Shown: positions 8,204-17,179, counted from the first letter of the stretch. The stretch is 18,309 nucleotides of DNA from Bacteroidales bacterium (GCA_016935595.1 JAFGQQ010000223.1:1-18309); one strand, 5' to 3'. The notes: a model not told the origin generated them from the sequence alone. A program made the numbers and translations.

Positions 8204-9880
8204 CTATGGTTTCCACCCCGGTGTTTGTTCCAGCAAACCTTCCGAAAGTGTAACCTCAGTTTCAGGAATTGGAAGAAAACCACCTGTCTCGGATCTGTAA
8301 GTAGATGTATAAACTGCGTCTGATCCTACATTTTTAACCGGTATACCCGTTGCAATATCGTGCGCTGCTTTAAGATCATGCCAACGCATAAGGTCGAAAT
8401 AACGAAGGCCTTCAAAAGCCAGTTCGTGTCGTCGTTCGAGCTTTATGTTTTCAAGTGATACAGTTTTTGAAGCCAATCCTGCCCTGGTTCTGACCCTGTC
8501 AAAGTAAGTCTGAGCATTGGATGCGCCAAGTTCAGCAGCCATTAATAATACATCTGCAAAGCGAATTAATACATCATCCTGTAAGTTCCAGAGTTGAAAA
8601 TCAGTCTCACCGGTAACAAAATATATACTAACAAGCTGTATTACTCCATTCTCATCAGGAATACTATCATATATAGGCATATATTTCTTTTGCCAGTACC
8701 CGGTTTCGTGCATCTGGTTATCGGAACCCCATATAAATTTTTTAGGAATATCTCCTTCATCAGGATTAAGAGTATCATTTACATTAAGTATGGAACCTTC
8801 CCTGCGGATATCACCATCTTCAAAGCTGTCCCATAATTGGGGATTGACAGTGCCCGAGCCCCAGCCCTGTCCGAATGGTGCATAAAATTGTTGTCTGAGA
8901 CCGACATAAAGCGAGTGCTGGTTTGTGTAACTTAATTGTTCATCAGGAGGATTCCACCCTCCATAAGGGCCAAATTTTATAGCAAAAACCGTTTCATAAT
9001 TTGAACCGTCATCACCTTTCCATGAAAGGTTATTATTAGCAGTATAAGGATAACGGCTTACCGCAGAATAACCCCAGTTATTCCTGAAATCAGGCAAAAG
9101 ATCATGACCGCTGTTTGCTATACAATCATCAAGCCATCCGATAACCTGGTTCTTGGTAACCGATCCGCCTTCGGGAAGCTGAATCTCCGTTTGTTCATAA
9201 TAACCTGTATAAAATAAGAAAACACGTGCCATTAAAGCCTCGGCAGCCCATTTTGTGGCATGCCCAAGCCGATCTAATGATATATTTAAATAAGGAGTGG
9301 ATGGCATAATTTCAATTGCCTTTTTTAAATCTGAAGCAATCTGGCCATATATTTCCTCTGCTGTTGCTCTTGGTAAATTAGCCGGCTCAGGTTCAAGTTT
9401 TAAAGGTACGGGACCAAAAAACTTGGATAACCTGAAATAAAAATATGCACGTAAAAAATATGTTTCACCCAAGTCCTGGTTTTGTTGGTCTATATCATCA
9501 TAATCAACCTGCTCAAACCGTTTTAAAATAAGGTTTGTCCTGAGAATTCCCTGCCAGCCGAATGAAAACAGGTCATTATAATAATCAGGATTGGGGGGAT
9601 AGTTAAATGCATCGGTTGCGAGAAAACCGTCATCGTTTGAACCCCCTCCTGAGAAACAGTCGTCAGACATCAGCTCAGCAACAATAAAAGGATTATTATT
9701 CCCTGCATCAATTGGAACTGCCGCATAAGCTCCGGCAAGCGCTTCCTGGATATCATCCGGTGTCCTGTAATAACTTTCATCTGTTTTCTGGTATAAGTTT
9801 TTGGTGTCTAAAAAATCTTCATTGCAACTTACACTTAAAAACATGATTGCAATTAATATTGAATATATTATTTTTTTCAT
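8204..9880 (-). CDS. SusD/RagB-family outer-membrane substrate-binding lipoprotein
   Basis: 558 residues. A lipoprotein signal peptide is clear: basic start, hydrophobic core and lipobox LSVSC with the acylated C19, followed by NEDFLD, so the protein should be anchored on the cell surface. SusD hallmarks are the ETYFLRAYFYFRLSKFFGPVPL helical (TPR-like) segment, the conserved LERRHELAFEGLRYFDLMRW block near residues 482-501, and the C-terminal FLPIPETEV...QTPGW motif. SusD proteins lid the SusC channel and capture oligosaccharides or peptides. The gene begins 18 nt after susC ends, so the two are co-transcribed. No glycoside hydrolase, SusE/SusF, sulfatase or peptidase follows within the window, so the substrate cannot be inferred. 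G+C is clearly higher than in flanking genes. Confidence 0.95.
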   Translation of the reverse strand: MKKIIYSILIAIMFLSVSCNEDFLDTKNLYQKTDESYYRTPDDIQEALAGAYAAVPIDAGNNNPFIVAELMSDDCFSGGGSNDDGFLATDAFNYPPNPDYYNDLFSFGWQGILRTNLILKRFEQVDYDDIDQQNQDLGETYFLRAYFYFRLSKFFGPVPLKLEPEPANLPRATAEEIYGQIASDLKKAIEIMPSTPYLNISLDRLGHATKWAAEALMARVFLFYTGYYEQTEIQLPEGGSVTKNQVIGWLDDCIANSGHDLLPDFRNNWGYSAVSRYPYTANNNLSWKGDDGSNYETVFAIKFGPYGGWNPPDEQLSYTNQHSLYVGLRQQFYAPFGQGWGSGTVNPQLWDSFEDGDIRREGSILNVNDTLNPDEGDIPKKFIWGSDNQMHETGYWQKKYMPIYDSIPDENGVIQLVSIYFVTGETDFQLWNLQDDVLIRFADVLLMAAELGASNAQTYFDRVRTRAGLASKTVSLENIKLERRHELAFEGLRYFDLMRWHDLKAAHDIATGIPVKNVGSDAVYTSTYRSETGGFLPIPETEVTLSEGLLEQTPGWKP

Positions 9881-9898
9881 GATAATTTATTTTTAAAA

Positions 9899-12800
9899 TT
9901 AAAATGTAATATTTAAACCAACCATAAATGTCCTTGATTGTGGATAAGTTCCCAAATCAATACCTGAGCCCCATGGAAAATCACTATCAGGATTTGTATC
10001 ATCAGTTGGTGAATAACCTACTTCAGGATCCATTCCAGGGTATTTTGTAAAAACATGCAAATTATTTGACGCTACATATAAACGGGTTTCTTCAAATGGT
10101 AAATTTTTAATTAGCTTATTAAAATTATATCCAATAGTTAAATTGCTGATACGGAAATAGTCTGCATTGTAGATGTATATATCGGATATGTATTGCCAGT
10201 TGCGATGAGCTCCCCTGAAAAGTCTGGGTAAACTGCCATCTCTTACTTCACTATCGTCTATAACTCCATTTTCATTATTATCATTCCATTGCCAGATCTC
10301 GTCGACAACTTCTTTTGTAAAATTATTGCGGTAACTGTCAACCGAGCGATAATTTTTTGCTACTTGATGACCTGCCTGTCCGTTACCTGTAAGTTGCAGA
10401 TACAATCCCTTATACTCGACATTAATCTGAAGACCAAAAATAAAATCGGGATGTGGATTTCCAATCATTACCTTGTCATCAATATTAATTTCACCATCAT
10501 TATTCTGGTCAACAAACCGCAGATCACCGGGATGTTGTTGATATGCTGGGCGAGGACCATCAAAGTATGGTTCGCCATCAGGAGTGACCCAGGCAGCTGC
10601 TTCTTCCTCGTTCTGCAAAATTCCATCTGTTTCATAACCCCAGAAGAAACCGATAGGTTTACCAACCTCACAACGGAACATTTCCGTAACTCCCTGGCTC
10701 AAAACGTTTGCCGGACCATGTATAATAGAATCGCTACTGGGTATTTCAATCATTTCATTTTTATTATATGCAAATGTACCTGTTATTCCATAGGTAAGAT
10801 CACCGGCACGCTTATTCCATCTTAACATCATTTCTATTCCCGAGTTTCTTACAGAACCACCATTTATCCAAGGTGGTTCTGTTCCATCCATAACTGATGC
10901 CGGAGCCATTATTAACCAGTCCTTGGTATCTTTTCTGTATAAATCAAATGAAGTCTGAAGCTGATTATCTAAAAAGTACATATCAAGTCCGATATCAGTT
11001 TGTTCGGATGTTTCCCAGTGAACATCAGGATTCGGCACTTGTGCAGGTGTCGAGCCAACTGTTATCGCTGTTCTTTCAGGACCAAAATAGTAATTAACTC
11101 CTTCAATATCAATGCTTGATAAATAAACAAATTTTCTCCCAACATCTTGATTTCCATTTTGTCCCCAACTAAATCGCAGCTTCATAAAATTCAGCCAGTC
11201 ACTTATACTTTCAACAAATGGTTCGTTTGAAACAACCCATCCGGCAGAAACGGAAGGGAAGGTTCCCCATCTGTTTCCCCTGTCGAAATTCGATGATCCG
11301 TCTGCCCGAAATGTCAGGTTTAACAGATATGTTTCTTTGTAATCGTAAATTATACGCCCAATATATGAAAGCATAGCCCATCCGTATTCATCTTTACCGC
11401 CAAAATTAGCCCATGTCACATTATTAACATCAAGCGGATTAAAATTATCCAGGTAAGCATATTCATAATCGTTAAAAACACTGTTTTCGTTATGTCCGTC
11501 CATTTTCAAATCCCTGGCATTTTTAATAAGTTCCATTCCTGCAAGAAGTGTAAAGGAATGTATATTTTGCAATTTAAAAGAATAGCTTGCAGTATTTGTT
11601 GATGTCCAGGTATATCCTGAATACATGTCCTGGTCCAGCTGATCCCGTGCATTACCACTAATATCACTTAAATTATATTCAAACTGCCAGTGACGGGATG
11701 AGCCATACCAGTTATTAATTCCAAAGGATGAACGTAATTTCAAATTTTTAATGGGTTGCAATTCCAGGTAAGCATTACCTGTTATGGTATTGTTATTATT
11801 AGTGTTGTATTTGGAGTGCAGAACCATGTCTGCAACTGGATTTCCTTCCTGGGAATTCCAACCTATTGCATAATGATAGGGATAGGCAGGATCACCGGTT
11901 GAATCAGCATCCATGGGTAAAAACGGGCTGGCAACCATCATATTATGAACATCGCTCCAGTATATATTACCTGTGCGTATTGTAGGATTCTTTTCGTTTG
12001 TGAAAGTCAAATTCTCACCAAAAACCAGCAAATCGTGACCTCCTGTTTTAAACAAAAGGTGTTCACTATTTAAGCGTAAGTTTATACGTTTATAGTCATT
12101 ATTAGCCTGTTTTCCCAATACTCCCTGCTGGTCGTAATAAGAAGCCCCGATTGAATAAGTTGAACGTTCGGAACCTCCGGTAATATTTAGAGCATGACTC
12201 TGAACAGGAGCGTTTTTTTCCTTAATTTCTTCAAACCAGTTGGTTCCTTCCCATTCACCGCTTTCAATCTTATCCCAGTAAGGAACACCTGCTGCTTCAA
12301 AATCCCATTCCTCTTCACCTGCATTTATATTTGCCCTGTTCAAAACTTCGGAATATTCCTGTGCATTTAATAATTCAGGACCTTTGTACACATTTTGCCA
12401 CCCATAGTATGCGCTATAATTAACAATGGGATCGGTGTTTTTTTGTCCTTTTTTTGTTGTTACCAAAATTACACCGTTTGCACCACGTGACCCGTAAATA
12501 GCCGCTGAAGCCGCATCTTTCAAGACATCAATGCTTTCAATATCAGATGGGCTTAAATAATCAATGTCACCAACTGCAATACCATCTACGATGTATAAAG
12601 GATTATAATTTCCTGTTGTTCCAATACCCCGAATAAATATCTTATTTCCTGAACCGGGAACGCCATTATTTTGGGTAATGCTCACACCCGGAGAAAGACC
12701 TTTCAAGGCATCTATGCTGCTTGTTGTATTAAGTGCCTGAATATCTTCTCCCTTTACATTAAGGTTAGCTCCGGTACTTAGCTTTTTCTTTTGCACTCCG

Positions 12801-13132
12801 TACCCAATCACAACAATCTCATCAAGCTCTTTGGTTTCTTCTTCTAAAACAACATTAATAATGGTTTGATCTCCGACTTTAATGGTTTGAGATACATAAC
12901 CGACATAAGAAAACAAAAGTTCAGCTTCCGTACCTGGTACCTCAAGGGCATAATTGCCGTCTACATCAGTTACTGTTCCTGTTGTAGTTCCGGTTATTAA
13001 AACATTTACACCCGGAAGGACCATACCATCCGAAGCCGATGTCACTTTTCCTTTCACCGTAATTTCTTGTGCATTTAAAACTGCACAAAAACCAATAATT
13101 AAAATGAAAGTTAAATAAATTAGTCTTTTCAT
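9899..13132 (-). CDS. SusC/RagA-family TonB-dependent outer-membrane transporter
   Basis: 1077 residues, a normal length. Signal peptide at 1-21 (cleavage probably before Q22), then the SusC-specific carboxypeptidase-regulatory-like domain (about 25-100), the ELDEIVVIGYG.QKK box near 103-117, and the plug domain with its conserved YIVDGI and DVLKDAASAAIYGSRGANGVILVTTKKG block. The rest is a 22-strand barrel ending in GLNITF with a terminal aromatic residue. Two Ca-binding-like acidic stretches, DQNNDGEINIDD and NDNNENGVIDDSE, lie in the late barrel loops, as in many SusC proteins. It imports ligands captured by the downstream SusD, driven by TonB-ExbBD. The start at 13130-13132 gives the complete signal peptide. 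No extra N-terminal signalling domain is present, so it is not an anti-sigma-coupled transducer. Confidence 0.96.
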   Translation of the reverse strand: MKRLIYLTFILIIGFCAVLNAQEITVKGKVTSASDGMVLPGVNVLITGTTTGTVTDVDGNYALEVPGTEAELLFSYVGYVSQTIKVGDQTIINVVLEEETKELDEIVVIGYGVQKKKLSTGANLNVKGEDIQALNTTSSIDALKGLSPGVSITQNNGVPGSGNKIFIRGIGTTGNYNPLYIVDGIAVGDIDYLSPSDIESIDVLKDAASAAIYGSRGANGVILVTTKKGQKNTDPIVNYSAYYGWQNVYKGPELLNAQEYSEVLNRANINAGEEEWDFEAAGVPYWDKIESGEWEGTNWFEEIKEKNAPVQSHALNITGGSERSTYSIGASYYDQQGVLGKQANNDYKRINLRLNSEHLLFKTGGHDLLVFGENLTFTNEKNPTIRTGNIYWSDVHNMMVASPFLPMDADSTGDPAYPYHYAIGWNSQEGNPVADMVLHSKYNTNNNNTITGNAYLELQPIKNLKLRSSFGINNWYGSSRHWQFEYNLSDISGNARDQLDQDMYSGYTWTSTNTASYSFKLQNIHSFTLLAGMELIKNARDLKMDGHNENSVFNDYEYAYLDNFNPLDVNNVTWANFGGKDEYGWAMLSYIGRIIYDYKETYLLNLTFRADGSSNFDRGNRWGTFPSVSAGWVVSNEPFVESISDWLNFMKLRFSWGQNGNQDVGRKFVYLSSIDIEGVNYYFGPERTAITVGSTPAQVPNPDVHWETSEQTDIGLDMYFLDNQLQTSFDLYRKDTKDWLIMAPASVMDGTEPPWINGGSVRNSGIEMMLRWNKRAGDLTYGITGTFAYNKNEMIEIPSSDSIIHGPANVLSQGVTEMFRCEVGKPIGFFWGYETDGILQNEEEAAAWVTPDGEPYFDGPRPAYQQHPGDLRFVDQNNDGEINIDDKVMIGNPHPDFIFGLQINVEYKGLYLQLTGNGQAGHQVAKNYRSVDSYRNNFTKEVVDEIWQWNDNNENGVIDDSEVRDGSLPRLFRGAHRNWQYISDIYIYNADYFRISNLTIGYNFNKLIKNLPFEETRLYVASNNLHVFTKYPGMDPEVGYSPTDDTNPDSDFPWGSGIDLGTYPQSRTFMVGLNITF

Positions 13133-13212
13133 AGGTTAATAATTTAGTTTTTAGTTTGAATTTATTTGGATTATTTGAGTTTTTAAAAATATTAATAAAA
13201 ATAAGAAATTTT

Positions 13213-13244
13213 CAAAATTAGATTAAAATTAATAAATTAAGCAA
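13213..13244 (-). promoter_or_regulatory. Candidate susC promoter
   Basis: On the minus strand TTG (13244-13242) is followed after 21 nt by TAATTTTG (13220-13213), a match to the Bacteroidetes -33/-7 pattern. The leader to the susC start would be about 70 nt. The -33 element lies inside the left arm of the inverted repeat at 13241-13282. Confidence 0.42.
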
Positions 13245-13282
13245 TAAGTTGACATAAAATATATTCACCTATGACTTATTGC
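13241..13282. repeat. Inverted repeat overlapping the susC -33 region
   Basis: GCAATAAGT (13241-13249) is repeated inverted and perfectly as ACTTATTGC (13274-13282). CATA (13253-13256) and TATG (13270-13273) extend the match after a 3-nt bulge, giving 13 pairs in total. The position just upstream of susC suggests an operator; a weak hairpin downstream of the Na/Pi gene is the alternative. Confidence 0.5.
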
Positions 13283-13338
13283 AAAATATGTAAAAATATA
13301 TTTCAAGAATTATAAAATAATACTTTTATGTAATATAA

Positions 13339-13368
13339 TATATGTTAATTTGTTTAATATAACATATA
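13339..13368 (-). terminator. Weak hairpin downstream of the Na/Pi cotransporter gene
   Basis: TATATGTTA (13339-13347) and TAACATATA (13360-13368) form a perfect 9-bp stem with a 12-nt loop, 35 nt past the stop codon. The stem is AT-rich and is followed on the minus strand by AT-rich sequence without a clean T run, so termination here is uncertain. Confidence 0.3.
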
Positions 13369-13403
13369 GAGCGTCTATTATTATTTAAAAATTAATATTT
13401 CAT

Positions 13404-15071
13404 TCAATTTTGTGAACTTTTTAGAATAGCTCTTGCAATATTAGCTATATGGCTATTGATCATCCTTAACGCTCCAATTACTTCGATATGGATTTTACTG
13501 CTTTGAATAGTTTCAGGAATATTCTGGCTTAAACGTTCAAAATGCTTGTGTTTAAGTTCGTCAACAAGAGCTTTGAGTTTTTTACTCTGTTTTTTCAATT
13601 TGGCAGCTGTTTTTATATCGTACTCTTTAAACGACTCAACTGCTTTTGATAATTGCTCAACTGTATGAAAATGATATCCCATCAACTCCTTTTTACCTTC
13701 TTCAGAAAAATTAATTTTTAGCTCTAACCAGTCATTAGCTTTTTTATATAATGTATTTGAAATAATGTCTCCTATTTCTTCTAATTCAGAAATTACATAA
13801 ATAATCTGATAGGTTTCTTCAGCTAGCCCTTTGTCCATTTCTTGTTGACTGGTTCTTGTAGCATATGTTGATATTTCTTTTCTATAAAAATCAACAATTT
13901 GCTCATTTTTGGCTATTTGTTCTAATACTAACCCTTCTTTATCAATAAACGGATGGATAATATTATCAAGCATATCCTGAACAATTTCGGCCATTAATAA
14001 AGTTTCTTTTTTAGCCAAACTAATGGCAATAGCCGGACTGCCAATCAGGTTATTATCTAAATATTGAACTGCTAATTGGAAACCTTTCAATTTCTTTTTT
14101 TCAGGAATTAATTTAATGATTAAACTGGAAATAGAATTGCTAAATGGCAATAAAATTATTGTAACAAGAATATTAAATATTGTATGAGCATTGGCAATTT
14201 GTCTTGGAATTGAAGAGGTAATAGCTCCAAGTTCAGAATCTGGACTAAATCTAAAAGCAGTTAAATATTCTACAAATTTGGTATAAACCGGAATCCACCA
14301 AAATACAAGCAATACTCCTAATAAATTCATAAAGAAAAAAGCAAAAGAAACACGTTTAGCATCAGTACCCGCATTAAAGCTTGCAACTAATGCCGTAATT
14401 GTTGTACCAATATTTGACCCCAATAAAAGAGGAATTCCCGCATCAAGAGTTAATAATCCCTGAGATGATAAAACAATAAGAATTCCAATAAAAGCTCCGC
14501 TACTTTGAATTAATGCAGTAAATATAAAACCTGTTAATATTCCAAGAATCGGATTTTCTAATCGAATCAATAAATTTATAAATTCTTCATTTGATCGTAA
14601 AGGATACATCGCCTGCGACATAAGATGCAGTCCATAAAATAAAAATCCAAATCCTAAAATTGCATCAGCACTGAATTGTAAGACTTTTTTCTTTGTGAGT
14701 ATTTTCAGAAAAAATCCTAAAGCAATAAAAAGCAACGAATAATCAGTAATCTTAAAAGCAATAATCTGAGCTGTAATAGTAGTCCCTATTCCGGCTCCTA
14801 ATAATACTCCAAAAGTTTGGGGAAATGTTAATAATTTTGCTTTAACAAGGCTAATTATCATTACCGAAACAGCACTGCTACTTTGAATAAGCGTAGTTGA
14901 TATTGTTCCGGTTAAAAATGCTTTATATCTGTTTTTTGTAAAATCATTTAGGATATTTCTAATTTTGCTGCCTGCAGCTTTATTGAGTCCGTCGCTCATC
15001 ATATTCATTCCGTAAAGAAAAAGAGCTAACCCTCCAATTAATCCAATTATTAAAAGAAATATGTTTGACAT
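13404..15071 (-). CDS. Na/Pi cotransporter family protein with PhoU-like C-terminal domain
   Basis: 555 residues. Two Na_Pi_cotrans halves carry the paired family motifs: QSSSA (63-67) with GAGIGTTITA (92-101), and QSSGA (189-193) with GSNIGTTITA (218-227). This internal repetition is the inverted-repeat membrane fold of SLC34-like transporters. Membrane helices fill residues 1-320. From about 350 to the end the protein is soluble, helical and charged, like PhoU, as in the YjbB group. Known members move phosphate coupled to sodium, or export phosphate; direction cannot be read from the sequence. It is divergent from the phosphatase gene and 271 nt upstream of susC on the same strand, so it has its own transcription unit. 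No pst or pho genes are adjacent. Confidence 0.92.
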   Translation of the reverse strand: MSNIFLLIIGLIGGLALFLYGMNMMSDGLNKAAGSKIRNILNDFTKNRYKAFLTGTISTTLIQSSSAVSVMIISLVKAKLLTFPQTFGVLLGAGIGTTITAQIIAFKITDYSLLFIALGFFLKILTKKKVLQFSADAILGFGFLFYGLHLMSQAMYPLRSNEEFINLLIRLENPILGILTGFIFTALIQSSGAFIGILIVLSSQGLLTLDAGIPLLLGSNIGTTITALVASFNAGTDAKRVSFAFFFMNLLGVLLVFWWIPVYTKFVEYLTAFRFSPDSELGAITSSIPRQIANAHTIFNILVTIILLPFSNSISSLIIKLIPEKKKLKGFQLAVQYLDNNLIGSPAIAISLAKKETLLMAEIVQDMLDNIIHPFIDKEGLVLEQIAKNEQIVDFYRKEISTYATRTSQQEMDKGLAEETYQIIYVISELEEIGDIISNTLYKKANDWLELKINFSEEGKKELMGYHFHTVEQLSKAVESFKEYDIKTAAKLKKQSKKLKALVDELKHKHFERLSQNIPETIQSSKIHIEVIGALRMINSHIANIARAILKSSQN

Positions 15072-15364
15072 TATCTGTCTAAATTAAAAATTCAAATACC
15101 AAGTAAATTCATTGACTAAATATCATAATTTTTTTTAAAAAAATCATGTATTCAGTTGAAAATCTTTATAATTGCCAAGTTTTATAATTATTAAAGGTTA
15201 AAATTATAACCTTCTGTTTATTAAATATTTTTTAAAATAAATGCAACCTTTATTGATAAAATAAATATACAGGTAAAGTAATTAATAAATAATTAATAGA
15301 TATATTTTTATATATGAGATAATTATATCTCAAATAATATAATAAAATTTATAAACCATTAAAA
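15072..15364. other. Divergent intergenic region with three inverted repeats
   Basis: This 293-nt AT-rich stretch separates two divergent starts. It contains an A/T hairpin with one mismatch (15124-15148), AAGGTTA-6 nt-TAACCTT (15194-15213) and TGAGATA-4 nt-TATCTCA (15315-15332), the last ending 32 nt before the phosphatase start. I found no good TAnnTTTG box in either direction and no credible gene. Confidence 0.5.
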
Positions 15365-16960
15365 ATGATAAAATTTTTAAAAAATCTATCTCTAAGAAAG
15401 AAACTTATTAGCATAATCCTTTTCATTACATTAAGTTCATTAATAATTGCATTAACTACTCTTTTCAGTTACAACCAGAAGAATTTAAAATCGAGAATGG
15501 CACGTGAATTATTGATTTTTGCTGATGTTATTGGAGATAACATGTCAAATACCATTTTTTTCACAGATAATAATGCTGCTCAAAATCTTTTACAAACACT
15601 TTCTTCAAATGATAACATTGAGGCAGCTTTTATTTTAACATCAAATAATGATGTTTTTGTAAAATATTTAAAGAATAATAAGGAAATAAAAATTCAAGTT
15701 CCGGGTAATTTAGAAAATAATTTCAGGTTTACTAAAGATTACCTCGAAGTTTTAAAAAATTTTTATGAAGATGATGAAATAATTTTTAAAGTATATATCA
15801 TCTCTAATTTGAATGAATTGAACAACCAAGGAAAAATATTTTTAGAACTCACTATTTTTGTGCTTTTTGTTGCTTTTCTGTATGCAATTATTACTTCATT
15901 TTTATTAAATAAGCCTTTGGTTCAGCCAATATTAAATCTAGTTGAATTAACAAAGGATGTTACCGAATTCAGGGATTATACAATTAGAATTGAAAACAAA
16001 TATGGCAACAATGAAATAGGTGTTTTGTGTAAAGGATTTAATGAAATGCTTGAGCAAATTGAAGACCAGTCGAATAATATTATTCAGGCTTTTACAGAAA
16101 TATCGCACCAGAAAAAGGAAATTGAAGGACAAAAAAATAAAATTGACATTCAATCTAAAGAATTACAAAAAACTTACTCAGAACTTGAACAATATATGAG
16201 GGAGGTTACTGAAAGTATTAGATATGCAAAAAAAATACAGGAATCAACACTTCCGCAGATCACAACAATTCAAAAAGATCTTCCCAATAGTTTTATCTTA
16301 TACAAACCCAGAGACATTGTTAGCGGTGATTTTTACTGGTATGCAAATATTTACGATAAAGTTTATATTGCAGCCGCTGATTGTACAGGACATGGAGTAC
16401 CGGGTACACTTTTATCAATTATTGGAAACTCTTTAATTAATCAAATTATTCACGATTATGGTATTTTTAAACCTTCTGAAATACTAGATTACCTCGATAA
16501 AGGTATGAGACAAATTTTCCTGACAAAAATTGACAACAATGAAGATCAGATGGAAGGCATGGATATTGCTTTGGTTATGATTGATTTAGACGAAGAAATT
16601 TTAGAATATGCCGGAGCAATAAATCCATTATATTTAGTCAGGGACGATGAAATAATGCAAATAAAAGCCGATCCTTTTTCTATTGTTAGTTTATTGAATT
16701 TTGAAGGAAAACCTTATACAAATCATGTTATTCCAATTCAGAAATTTGATACAATTTATATTTTCTCAGATGGTTATACCGATCAAATTGGCGGACCGGA
16801 AATGCGAAAAATAAAAAAAATTGGATTACGAGAATTACTTATAGAAGTTAATGATATGGATATGGATGAGCAAGAAGAATTTTTTGATAATTATTTTGAA
16901 AACTGGAAAAAAGATTTTGACCAGGTAGATGATGTTTTGTTAATAGGAATAAGGGTTTAA
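15365..16960 (+). CDS. Membrane sensor with HAMP and SpoIIE-type Ser/Thr phosphatase domain
   Basis: 531 residues. Membrane helices at about 13-35 and 157-181 flank a periplasmic domain of about 120 residues whose start (FADVIGDNMSNTIFFTDNNAAQNLLQTLSSNDNIEAAFI) resembles the CHASE8 sensor family. HAMP (about 182-234) and a Lys/Gln/Glu coiled coil (about 235-285) lead to the IRYAKKIQESTLPQ linker and a PP2C-like SpoIIE domain (about 300-531). Metal-binding and catalytic acids are in place: D322 (SGDFYW), D339 (AADCTGHG), D469 (FSDGYTDQ), D522/D523 (DDVLLIGI). Such proteins dephosphorylate anti-anti-sigma (STAS) partners in partner-switching systems, or other signalling proteins. No STAS protein, anti-sigma kinase or sigma factor is in the window, so the target is unknown. 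The signal sensed is also unknown. Confidence 0.92.
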   Translation: MIKFLKNLSLRKKLISIILFITLSSLIIALTTLFSYNQKNLKSRMARELLIFADVIGDNMSNTIFFTDNNAAQNLLQTLSSNDNIEAAFILTSNNDVFVKYLKNNKEIKIQVPGNLENNFRFTKDYLEVLKNFYEDDEIIFKVYIISNLNELNNQGKIFLELTIFVLFVAFLYAIITSFLLNKPLVQPILNLVELTKDVTEFRDYTIRIENKYGNNEIGVLCKGFNEMLEQIEDQSNNIIQAFTEISHQKKEIEGQKNKIDIQSKELQKTYSELEQYMREVTESIRYAKKIQESTLPQITTIQKDLPNSFILYKPRDIVSGDFYWYANIYDKVYIAAADCTGHGVPGTLLSIIGNSLINQIIHDYGIFKPSEILDYLDKGMRQIFLTKIDNNEDQMEGMDIALVMIDLDEEILEYAGAINPLYLVRDDEIMQIKADPFSIVSLLNFEGKPYTNHVIPIQKFDTIYIFSDGYTDQIGGPEMRKIKKIGLRELLIEVNDMDMDEQEEFFDNYFENWKKDFDQVDDVLLIGIRV

Positions 16961-16980
16961 AAAGATAAGTTATATTATTC

Positions 16981-17032
16981 ATTATGATAAAATTATTTTA
17001 GCATACTTCATTTTAAGCAGATTTATCATAAT
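16981..17032. repeat. 11-bp perfect inverted repeat after the phosphatase gene
   Basis: ATTATGATAAA (16981-16991) returns inverted as TTTATCATAAT (17022-17032), with a 30-nt spacer. It lies 20 nt past the phosphatase stop and about 40 nt upstream of the phe leader promoter box. The long AT-rich spacer argues against an efficient terminator; a protein-binding site for the phe promoter is possible. Confidence 0.45.
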
Positions 17033-17069
17033 TTTATGCAAATATTTCAATTTAAAAAAATATTTATTT

Positions 17070-17077
17070 TATCTTTG
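17070..17077 (+). promoter_or_regulatory. Candidate -7 box of the phe operon
   Basis: TATCTTTG is a full match to TAnnTTTG, 24 nt before the leader-peptide ATG. Transcription would begin near 17083-17085, leaving a short leader before the peptide. The -33 region (around 17045-17050) has no clear TTG. The placement immediately before the leader ORF supports it. Confidence 0.55.
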
Positions 17078-17101
17078 TAACGCTATTGAAGAAAAATAAC
17101 A

Positions 17102-17179
17102 ATGACTAAGAATATAACATATAATAATTTCGGATTCTTTTTCTTTTTTTATTTTATTAAACAAAGGGACCGGAATTGA
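17102..17179 (+). CDS. Phenylalanine-rich leader peptide of the pheA operon
   Basis: A 25-codon ORF, ATG at 17102 and TGA at 17177. Residues 9-18 read NFGFFFFFYF: Phe at 10, 12-16 and 18, Tyr at 17, so seven of the 25 residues are Phe. The peptide itself needs no function; translation of the Phe codons measures charged tRNA-Phe. The same design is known for E. coli pheL, with no need for sequence homology. The upstream A-rich stretch (GAAGAAAAATAACA) can serve as the ribosome-entry region. The ORF lies between a promoter box and an intrinsic terminator that precedes pheA, and its stop codon falls at the 3' edge of RNA segment 2 of the attenuator. Together these make a chance ORF unlikely. Confidence 0.87.
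   Translation: MTKNITYNNFGFFFFFYFIKQRDRN

Noticed and set aside
10289..10825. 178-codon ORF antisense to susC
   Set aside because: It lies wholly inside the well-supported susC frame and has no recognisable domain; it is a shadow of susC codon use.
15124..15148. Poly-T/poly-A hairpin as a terminator
   Set aside because: It lies between two divergent starts, so no upstream transcript would need to end there; it is mostly simple A/T sequence.
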